5,350 nucleotides of DNA. Origin: Gammaproteobacteria bacterium. Lineage in GTDB: Bacteria > Pseudomonadota > Gammaproteobacteria > SZUA-229. Every line of letters starts with the position of its first letter. Positions within the stretch are counted from its first letter, which is position 1. Below the pieces are notes generated by a model. That model saw only the letters and a program-made list of their open reading frames with translations, did no database searches and was not told the DNA's origin. Made by a program: the position numbers and the translations under genes. Below are positions 1-5,225 of this stretch, in pieces. The stretch covers positions 1 to 5,350 of the forward strand of contig JALTRC010000117.1 of the NCBI GenBank assembly GCA_026998145.1, given 5' to 3'.

Positions 1-112
1 ACTGAAATTCCGCGCCGGCGGTGGTATTGTGGTCGATTCTGATCCCCGGCGTGAATTGCAGGAAACTCGCGCCAAGGCCAGGGGCATGATTATGGCCTTG
101 ATGGGTGTTTGA
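1..112 (+). CDS. pabB: Aminodeoxychorismate synthase component I, C-terminal end (partial)
   Basis: This is the 3' end of a gene that begins upstream of the window; it reads in the frame starting at base 2 and stops with TGA at 110-112. The 36 visible residues contain GGGIVVDSDP followed by ELQET and KARGM. This is the conserved end of the chorismate-binding domain shared by PabB, TrpE and related enzymes, where the GGGIV.DSDP..E..ET..KA pattern recurs. PabB converts chorismate and ammonia (from the PabA glutaminase) to 4-amino-4-deoxychorismate in the cytoplasm. The downstream neighbour pabC performs the next step, which favours PabB over TrpE. The tail alone cannot exclude another member of the chorismate-binding family. 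Confidence 0.85.
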   Translation, partial: LKFRAGGGIVVDSDPRRELQETRAKARGMIMALMGV

Positions 113-188
113 AAACACACAATGAATACAGTCCGGGCGTAGGGTGGAATCAAGCGCAGCGGATCCACCAAAACACATTATGAATACA
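112..188. repeat. Short palindromic repeat inserted between pabB and pabC, flanked by a 19-bp direct repeat
   Basis: Two near-identical 19-mers lie at 112-130 (AAAACACACAATGAATACA) and 170-188 (AAAACACATTATGAATACA), matching at 17 of 19 positions. Between them, at 131-169, sits a 39-bp unit with the core GCGTAG (137-142) followed by an imperfect palindrome. Its arms are GGTGGAATC (143-151) and GGATCCACC (161-169), with AAGCGCAGC between them; the outer six base pairs are perfect. The GTAGGGTGG...CCACC form resembles a short repeat that I recall from many proteobacterial genomes. The simplest reading is insertion of the unit with duplication of the target, which included the pabC start codon. 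The left copy now encodes only a six-residue stub (122-142), out of frame with pabC. Confidence 0.65.
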
Positions 189-1013
189 ACAAGCATTATC
201 AACGGTCAGCCACAACAACACCTGCCTGTCACGGATCGTAGTATCAGCTACGGGGATGGCCTGTTTGAAACCATTGCCTGTGTGGATGGCCGTTTGCAAT
301 TCTGGTCTGCCCATTTACAGCGTTTACATGAAGGTTGCCTGCGTCTGCAACTGCCGTTAATTGATGAATCCCTGTGGCTGGAAGATATTCGCCAGCTGGA
401 TATAGGGGATGAGCCAGTCGTGATTAAACTCATCATAAGCCGGGGCAGCGGTGGCAGGGGCTATAAAATGCCCGGCGATATTCAGCCCACCCGCATTGTC
501 TCCCGCTATGACTGGCCGAGCTATTCAGTGGAGCTATTTAACAAGGGCGGCTGTTTGAAAATTTGTCATACGCCGGTTTCGGTCAATCCGGCGCTGGCCG
601 GTATCAAGCATTTGAACCGGCTGGATAATGTATTGGCCCGTAATGAATGGAATGATGAAAATATTATCGATGGTCTGATGCTGGATGCCAGCGGTCATGT
701 TATTGAAGGCACCATGAGCAATCTGTTTGCCGTGGAGGGTGAGCGGCTCTACACGCCTCGACTTGAGCAGGCAGGCGTGGCAGGTGTGATACGACAGCAG
801 GTCATGGAGCTGGCTAAAAAACTGGGATATGAGTGTGAACAGATTAATTTAAGTGTGTCCCATTTACTGAATATGGATGAGCTGTTTATTACCAACAGCC
901 TGCTGGGGATTTGTCCAATTCGTCGTTTGCAGGAAAATGCATTTAATGACTGGCCGCTGACCCGTAAACTGCAACAGTCACTGGATATGGATGGAGCAAG
1001 CCTTGCTATTTAA
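180..1013 (+). CDS. pabC: Aminodeoxychorismate lyase (PLP-dependent, fold type IV)
   Basis: PabC eliminates pyruvate from 4-amino-4-deoxychorismate to give p-aminobenzoate for folate synthesis in the cytoplasm. The 277-residue product is close to the roughly 270 residues usual for the family. Visible landmarks are the N-terminal IINGQ and TDRSISYGDGLFET (residues 18-31), ISRGSGGRGY (86-95), and AGIKHLNRL (140-148), in which K143 is the expected Schiff-base lysine for PLP. EGTMSNLF (176-183) is the cofactor-phosphate region. The start at 180 is chosen because MNTTSIINGQ lines up with the E. coli N-terminus. An in-frame GTG at 144 would add 12 residues encoded by the repeat element. No convincing Shine-Dalgarno sequence precedes either start, probably because the repeat separates the gene from its original leader. 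Branched-chain and D-amino acid transaminases share the fold, but the motifs and pabB context favour PabC. Confidence 0.95.
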   Translation: MNTTSIINGQPQQHLPVTDRSISYGDGLFETIACVDGRLQFWSAHLQRLHEGCLRLQLPLIDESLWLEDIRQLDIGDEPVVIKLIISRGSGGRGYKMPGDIQPTRIVSRYDWPSYSVELFNKGGCLKICHTPVSVNPALAGIKHLNRLDNVLARNEWNDENIIDGLMLDASGHVIEGTMSNLFAVEGERLYTPRLEQAGVAGVIRQQVMELAKKLGYECEQINLSVSHLLNMDELFITNSLLGICPIRRLQENAFNDWPLTRKLQQSLDMDGASLAI

Positions 1014-2007
1014 GGGAATAAAAAAACTGATGCTGGTGGTGATGGCGCTAGCGATTATCGTGCTGGCGGATTTTATATTGTTTATCAATACGCCACTGGA
1101 GCTAAAAGCGCCGCTGGTATATGAATTAAGGCCCGGCATGTCAGTACGCCATCTGGATCGGTTTCTTTATGCAAAAGGCATTAGCAAGCGGCCCTATTAC
1201 CTGTCTCTGTGGGCGCGGCTCAGTGGTCAGTCCCGCCAGCTGAAAGCCGGTGAGTATGTAATTAAAGCGGCTGACACGCCCAGGCAGTTGCTGGATAAAA
1301 TGGTCAGGGCCAAAGTGCAGCAATATGCCATCACCCTGGTCGAGGGACATAATTTCAGGCAGATGATGCAGCAGATACAGGCGTCCCCCTATCTGGAGCA
1401 CCAGTTAAAAGGCCTGAGTTACCCGAAAATTATGGAAAAAATTGGCCACCGGGGAGAGCATCCCGAAGGTCGCTTTTTCCCTGATACCTATAAATTTCCC
1501 CGTTACCTGAGTGATGTGCAGTTTTTAAAGCGGGCCTACCAGCAGATGCAGCAGTATCTTCAGCAGGCCTGGCAATCCCGTGATGCGGGCCTGCCTTTTA
1601 AAACCCCTTATGAAGCATTGATACTGGCTTCCATTGTAGAAAAAGAAACGGCAGATCCCAAAGAGCGGCCACTGATTGCCGGGGTATTTATTAATCGTTT
1701 GCGTAAAAAGATGAAACTGCAAACCGACCCCACGGTAATATACGGGCTGGGTGAAGCCTTTGACGGGGATATTCGTTATCGGGATCTGCGCCGGGATACG
1801 CCTTATAATACCTATACCCGTCGTGGCCTGCCGCCAACACCTATTGCCATGCCGGGTAAGGCGGCCATTGATGCGGTCATGCACCCGGCACAAACCGATT
1901 ATTTATATTTTGTGGCCCGAAGTGATGGTTCCGGCAGCCATATTTTTTCCGCAACATTATCCGCCCATACGGCAGCGGTTAATCAGCATCAGCGTAAAAA
2001 GCGTTGA
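991..2007 (+). CDS. mltG: Endolytic murein transglycosylase MltG
   Basis: MltG is an inner-membrane lytic transglycosylase that cleaves nascent glycan strands in the periplasm and is thought to set strand length. The 338-residue product matches the usual length of about 340. It has a short cytoplasmic stretch with lysines (FKGIKK), one membrane anchor at about residues 14-32, a LysM-like part at about 42-93, and the catalytic YceG domain. In that domain EGRFFPDTY (159-167), IVEKET (215-220), INRL (234-237), QTDPTVIYG (244-252) and YNTY..RGLPP (272-282) are conserved. E217 corresponds to the catalytic glutamate. The gene overlaps the end of pabC by 23 bases, indicating coupled translation. An alternative ATG at 1030 has an AAGGGA at 1012-1017 but would remove the positive residues before the anchor, so 991 is preferred. 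Confidence 0.95.
   Translation: MEQALLFKGIKKLMLVVMALAIIVLADFILFINTPLELKAPLVYELRPGMSVRHLDRFLYAKGISKRPYYLSLWARLSGQSRQLKAGEYVIKAADTPRQLLDKMVRAKVQQYAITLVEGHNFRQMMQQIQASPYLEHQLKGLSYPKIMEKIGHRGEHPEGRFFPDTYKFPRYLSDVQFLKRAYQQMQQYLQQAWQSRDAGLPFKTPYEALILASIVEKETADPKERPLIAGVFINRLRKKMKLQTDPTVIYGLGEAFDGDIRYRDLRRDTPYNTYTRRGLPPTPIAMPGKAAIDAVMHPAQTDYLYFVARSDGSGSHIFSATLSAHTAAVNQHQRKKR
1012..1017 (+). promoter_or_regulatory. Possible Shine-Dalgarno site overlapping the pabC stop codon
   Basis: AAGGGA overlaps the pabC TAA and lies 12 bases before an in-frame ATG at 1030 inside mltG. It could serve reinitiation from that internal start. The spacing is long, and the shorter product would lack the lysines ahead of the membrane anchor, so this remains an alternative start signal rather than the preferred one. 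The preferred start at 991 has only a weak TGGA at 982-985. Confidence 0.25.
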
Positions 2008-2016
2008 TTAAAAGCC

Positions 2017-2143
2017 TTGACGCGAAGGCGCAAAGGTCGCGAAGTGTTTTTTGACACAGAGGCGTAGTTCGGGTTGAGCTTTTCAAGCCGACAAAGCGTA
2101 ATAGAAAACACACAGCTTCGCGCCCTTCGCGTCTTTGCGTCAA
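2017..2143. repeat. Large imperfect inverted repeat filling the mltG-tmk gap
   Basis: The left arm (2017-2044) and the reverse complement of the right arm (2116-2143) match at 24 of 28 positions. Both arms begin TTGACGC and end CGCGAAG. Each arm is built from about three 7-9-base units of the form CGCRAAG, so the arms are internally repetitive. As RNA on the plus strand, two of the four differences become G-U pairs, so 26 of 28 positions could pair. The 71-base centre carries a second, smaller palindrome. Neither end of the structure has a T-run that would make a standard intrinsic terminator on the plus strand. There is no transposase, so it could only be a non-autonomous element. I recall similar GCGAAGGCGCAAAG repeats in other proteobacteria, but the family assignment is from memory. 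Confidence 0.75.
2062..2093. repeat. CGTAG-type palindrome nested inside the inverted repeat
   Basis: GCGTAG at 2062-2067 is followed by an imperfect hairpin. CGGGTTGA (2070-2077) pairs with TCAAGCCG (2083-2090) at seven of eight positions around a five-base loop, and T2069-A2091 extends the stem. The layout, GCGTAG followed by a G/C-rich palindrome ending in CA, is the same as in the repeat before pabC at 137-170, although the arm sequences differ. It is therefore probably a diverged member of the same broad repeat class, sitting in the centre of the larger repeat. Confidence 0.45.
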
Positions 2144-2171
2144 AAAATACAATTAAAAGAGAAATTAAAGT

Positions 2172-2795
2172 ATGCCAAAACCCATGTTTATCACCCTGGA
2201 AGGCTCCGAAGGTGTCGGTAAAACCAGCAATATGCAATATATCCAGTCACTGCTGGAAGCTAAATCCATTGATTATATTGTCACCCGTGAACCGGGAGGT
2301 ACTGCTTTAGGTGAAGCCCTGCGCACCATATTGCTGGGTGAGGATTTTAAGGGCATGGCCGATGATACGGAGCTGTTATTAATGTTTGCCGCCCGCGCCG
2401 AGCATGTGGCCCAGGTTATCCGGCCGGCTCTGAAAAAGGGGCAATGGGTATTATGTGATCGTTTTACCGATGCCACCTATGCCTATCAGGGTGGTGGCCG
2501 GGGTCTGGATATGGGGCGCATTGCCGGGCTTGAGCAATGGGTGCTGGGAGACTTGCGGCCTGACTTAACCCTGTTGCTGGATGCGCCAGTTGAAGTGGGG
2601 CGGGAAAGGGCTGGCAAGCGCAGTGCGCCGGATCGTTTTGAACAGGAGCAGGTGGCCTTTTTTGAGCGGGTGCGGGAAAGCTATTTGGCCCTGGCACGGC
2701 AGCAGCCTGAGCGGATAAAAGTCATTGATGCCAGCCAGGCTCTGCCTGATGTGCAAAAACAAATCGCCACGTTTTTAAATGAAATCATCCCCTGA
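2172..2795 (+). CDS. tmk: Thymidylate kinase (dTMP kinase)
   Basis: Tmk phosphorylates dTMP to dTDP with ATP, an essential step of dTTP synthesis in the cytoplasm. The 207-residue product has the normal length. The P-loop is EGSEGVGKTS (residues 10-19, K17). TREPGGT (38-44), CDRF (95-98) and YQGGGRG (105-111) are the dTMP-binding and catalytic landmarks. The flexible LID lies around 141-157 and carries arginines and a lysine, while the P-loop lacks a basic residue at its variable positions; this is the arrangement of the E. coli-type (type II) enzymes. The start at 2172 has AAGAGA at 2157-2162, nine bases upstream. The reading direction and order after mltG are conserved in gammaproteobacteria, but the usual partner holB is not the next gene here. 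Confidence 0.97.
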   Translation: MPKPMFITLEGSEGVGKTSNMQYIQSLLEAKSIDYIVTREPGGTALGEALRTILLGEDFKGMADDTELLLMFAARAEHVAQVIRPALKKGQWVLCDRFTDATYAYQGGGRGLDMGRIAGLEQWVLGDLRPDLTLLLDAPVEVGRERAGKRSAPDRFEQEQVAFFERVRESYLALARQQPERIKVIDASQALPDVQKQIATFLNEIIP

Positions 2796-2805
2796 TAAAA
2801 AAGGG

Positions 2806-2834
2806 CTGTGATTTATCTGTGTATTGCCTATACT
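2806..2834 (+). promoter_or_regulatory. Possible sigma-70 promoter for the binding protein/kinase unit
   Basis: TATACT at 2829-2834 matches the -10 consensus at five of six positions. The best -35 candidate at 17-bp spacing is CTGTGA (2806-2811), which matches only three of six. Transcription would start near 2841, giving a leader of about 26 bases with a good ribosome binding site. Placement in the 71-bp gap after tmk fits a separately transcribed unit. The weak -35 suggests either low basal activity or activator dependence, which is inference. Confidence 0.4.
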
Positions 2835-2858
2835 GAAAAGCGTTCCCCCCTGAGGTGT

Positions 2859-2863
2859 AGGAG
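2859..2863 (+). promoter_or_regulatory. Strong Shine-Dalgarno site deciding between two adjacent ATGs
   Basis: AGGAG lies three bases before the ATG at 2867 and six bases before the next ATG at 2870. The second spacing is closer to the usual optimum, so the protein may start one residue later than annotated. Confidence 0.7.
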
Positions 2864-2866
2864 AAA

Positions 2867-3748
2867 ATGATGAAGCTATCCCGGCGCAATCTAATGGCGG
2901 CCCTGAGTGCGCCATTTTTGTTCTTATCTGTCCTTGTTCCCAGCCATCTGTTTGCGGCGTCTGCGGAACTGCATTTTGGTGTTTTATCCATTGCACCTCC
3001 CTCACGTATTTATAAAAAATGGCAGCCCTTTGTGGATTATGTATCGGCGCAGATGGGCCGTGATATGTCCATTATTGTGCCGCGGGGCTTTGGCAAAATG
3101 AGAAAGGCGGCAGAAAAAGGTGAGGTGGATTTTTTCTATATAAACTCCCATGTGTTTTATCGGCTCAAGCAGGAAGGCAAGGCGGTAGGGGTTTTACAAA
3201 TGAAAAATATCGCCGGTGATTTAACCAGCCGCAGTGAAATATTTGTGCGTAAGGATAGCAATATTGAGAATATCGACCAGTTAAAAGGTGAGGATATTGC
3301 CTATGTGAGCCCCATGGGTGCCGGTGGCTATCTGGCTCCAAGGGCTTATCTGAAAACCCACGGGGTGGATTCCGGTGCTGAATTAAAAGAAACCTTTACC
3401 AAAAACCTGTCCACATCCATTCATAATGTGCTGTTAAAAGATAACACTTCTGCCACCATGTGTGGTGTAAATTTTGACTTGATGAGTAAAAAAATGGACA
3501 TGGGTGAGCTGCGTATTATCGCGGTAAGTGATCCTTATCCTGAAAATGTCATTGCGGCCCGGTCGTCTCTGGATGCTGCTACCATCGAAAAATTCAAGCA
3601 GGTTGTTATCAATATGAAAAACACGCCGGAAGGTAAGCGTTTACTGGCCAGTATGTATGCAATGAAAATACAGGAATTTATTGCTTATGATCCGCAAATA
3701 GAAAAAGTTACTGAAAAACTCATGCAGCAGGCACAGTTGAAACATTAA
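2867..3748 (+). CDS. PhnD-like periplasmic substrate-binding protein, probable co-sensor
   Basis: The 293-residue protein has an N-terminal signal peptide: basic KLSRR, a hydrophobic core to about residue 30, and likely cleavage after AASA (residue 33). The mature part reads as the phosphate/phosphite/phosphonate-binding family (PhnD, AioX and relatives). It opens with LHFGVLSIAPPSRIYKKWQPF (35-55); then come the VDFFYINSHVFYRL region (88-101), SEIFVRKDSNIENIDQLKGE (123-142), SPMGAGGYLAPRAYL (148-162) and KNTPEGKRLL (251-260). There is no lipobox cysteine, and the only cysteine is C199. No permease or ATPase gene is next to it, while a histidine kinase follows after 2 bp, so a receptor role is more likely than transport. 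The ligand cannot be told from sequence. SRRNLM resembles a twin-arginine motif, so Tat export is possible. The first of two adjacent ATGs is used; 2870 is equally possible. Confidence 0.85.
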   Translation: MMKLSRRNLMAALSAPFLFLSVLVPSHLFAASAELHFGVLSIAPPSRIYKKWQPFVDYVSAQMGRDMSIIVPRGFGKMRKAAEKGEVDFFYINSHVFYRLKQEGKAVGVLQMKNIAGDLTSRSEIFVRKDSNIENIDQLKGEDIAYVSPMGAGGYLAPRAYLKTHGVDSGAELKETFTKNLSTSIHNVLLKDNTSATMCGVNFDLMSKKMDMGELRIIAVSDPYPENVIAARSSLDAATIEKFKQVVINMKNTPEGKRLLASMYAMKIQEFIAYDPQIEKVTEKLMQQAQLKH

Positions 3749-3750
3749 AT

Positions 3751-5205
3751 ATGCGCTCCAGACTATTCACTCGACTGGCTCTTAGTATTACCTTGTTATT
3801 AACAGTTGCCCTGTTTACCCTGGGTTATTTACTGCTTGATGATGCGCAAAATAAATTTCTTGATGAACGCCTGGAGCAGGTGAAAGGGCAAACCGCTTCG
3901 CTGGCTAATGGTAGCCTGGATGGCCTGATTTCAAAAGACTATGAGCTGCTGGAAAACTGGTTAAAGTCGGTGATGCCGGCAGATTTTTATGCCTATGCCT
4001 TTCTATCGTCTAAAGATGGCATGATTATTTCTCATTCTGATTTGTCTCAGGTGGGGCACCCCGTAAAGTTTCAGGAACTGGATGATTTTGCAGTCAGAAA
4101 AGCCGAGTATAAAGGACGGCCGGTTAAGGAAGTTATTTATCCCATAAAAGTGGGTAAAAAATATCTGGCTAATGCGCATCTGGCTTATTTTCTGGATGAT
4201 GTTTCTTTTTATAGTGATGCGGCAGCCTTTAATATTATTATGGTGCTGGTGTTGTTCTTACTTGTTTTATTAACAGCTGTGCTGTTGATCGTAAAACACT
4301 TTATTAATCCCATTGCTGACTTAACCCATGTTATTACGGCAACGTCTTTAGGGGCGGCTCGTAATGATGAGCTGGATGCGCGTTTATTAAAGCGTGATGA
4401 TGAAATCGGTACCCTGGCCCGTGAGTTTCAGAATATGATTGTTCGTTTGCGTGAATCTTATTCAGCACTGCAAAATGAAGAGCAACGATTACGAGAAATG
4501 GTGGCGAAGAAGACATTTGATTTGCAGCAGTCTAATAAAGAGCTGGAGGCATTTTCTTATTCTGTATCCCACGATCTGCGCTCGCCATTGCGAGCCATTG
4601 ATGGTTTTAGTCAGGCCCTGATGGAAGATTATGGTGAGTCTCTGGATGAAACGGCTCAGGAATATATTGAACGTATTCGCTCTGGAACCCAAAGAATGGA
4701 ATTACTGGTGAGTTCATTACTGGAACTGTCGAGAATAAAACACAGTGAACTAAAAACCACGGATGTCAATTTAAGCGATCTGGCAGAAACTGTTGTGGCA
4801 TCTCTTAAAGAAAAAGATCCTGAACGAAATTTAGAGGTAAAGATACAGGCTGATATGATAGCGACCGGTGATCAGAATATGTTATCGGTGGTCATGGAAA
4901 ACCTGATTAATAATGCCTGGAAATATACGGCTAAAACAGAATATCCTGAAATTGAAATAGCCTCCATGAAACAGGAGGGTAAAACAGTTTATTTTGTAAA
5001 AGACAATGGAGCCGGTTTCGATATGCGTTTTGCGGAAGGTAAATTGTTTGGTACTTTTCAGCGCTTACATAATGAACGTGATTTTAAAGGGACAGGTATA
5101 GGGCTGGCGACGGTAAGACGTATTATCAATCTTCATGGTGGACATATCTGGGCTGAAGCAGAAGTGGATAAAGGAGCGGTCTTTTACTTTACACTGGCCG
5201 ATTAA
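3751..5205 (+). CDS. Membrane sensor histidine kinase (Cache-like sensor, HAMP, HisKA, HATPase)
   Basis: The 484-residue protein should sense a periplasmic signal and autophosphorylate. Membrane segments are at about residues 8-29 and 158-182. The loop between them (about 30-157) includes SSKDGMIISHSDLSQVGHPV (86-105), a pattern typical of PDC/Cache sensor domains. A HAMP domain (about 183-236) has P187 and DEIGTLAREFQNM (217-229). A charged helical linker leads to the H-box SHDLRSPLRAID (273-284, H274). The ATPase domain shows the N-box ENLINNAWKYT (383-393), the G1 box DNGAGFD (418-424), FGTFQRLH (433-440) and the G2 box GTGIGLA (447-453), so all catalytic boxes are intact. The catalytic core resembles phytochrome-type kinases. 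There is no fused receiver domain and no regulator gene is seen. The start lies 2 bp after the binding-protein stop without its own clear ribosome site, indicating an operon with coupled translation. Confidence 0.93.
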   Translation: MRSRLFTRLALSITLLLTVALFTLGYLLLDDAQNKFLDERLEQVKGQTASLANGSLDGLISKDYELLENWLKSVMPADFYAYAFLSSKDGMIISHSDLSQVGHPVKFQELDDFAVRKAEYKGRPVKEVIYPIKVGKKYLANAHLAYFLDDVSFYSDAAAFNIIMVLVLFLLVLLTAVLLIVKHFINPIADLTHVITATSLGAARNDELDARLLKRDDEIGTLAREFQNMIVRLRESYSALQNEEQRLREMVAKKTFDLQQSNKELEAFSYSVSHDLRSPLRAIDGFSQALMEDYGESLDETAQEYIERIRSGTQRMELLVSSLLELSRIKHSELKTTDVNLSDLAETVVASLKEKDPERNLEVKIQADMIATGDQNMLSVVMENLINNAWKYTAKTEYPEIEIASMKQEGKTVYFVKDNGAGFDMRFAEGKLFGTFQRLHNERDFKGTGIGLATVRRIINLHGGHIWAEAEVDKGAVFYFTLAD

Positions 5206-5225
5206 GCACCTGGAGCTTTCATACA

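Noticed and set aside
2051..2056. A perfect TTGACA, suggesting a promoter for tmk inside the repeat
   Set aside because: No -10-like hexamer lies 16-18 bp downstream; those positions fall in the GGGTTGAGCT stretch.
2104..2114. GAAAACACACA shared with bases 111-121 as evidence that the two repeat regions share a sequence
   Set aside because: It is an 11-base low-complexity match at non-equivalent positions in the two elements, so chance is a sufficient explanation.
2017..2150. The large inverted repeat as an intrinsic terminator after mltG
   Set aside because: The stem is followed by A-rich sequence on the plus strand, not a T-run, and tmk in the same direction is expected to be co-transcribed.
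2126..2153. TACAAT at 2148-2153 as a -10 box for tmk at the right end of the repeat
   Set aside because: The hexamer matches five of six positions, but the best -35 at 16-bp spacing (TTCGCG) matches only three of six and lies inside the repeat arm, so it cannot be separated from chance.
1989..2310. Open frames across the mltG-tmk gap on both strands
   Set aside because: They read through the repeat and into mltG or tmk in the wrong frame, with no plausible protein character.
2788..2806. CCCC..GGG after the tmk stop as a terminator hairpin
   Set aside because: Only three or four base pairs are possible around an A-rich loop and no T-run follows.
2785..3005. Minus-strand open frames over the gap before the binding-protein gene
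   Set aside because: They overlap the signal-peptide coding region and the promoter gap and resemble no protein; they are shadows of the plus-strand gene.
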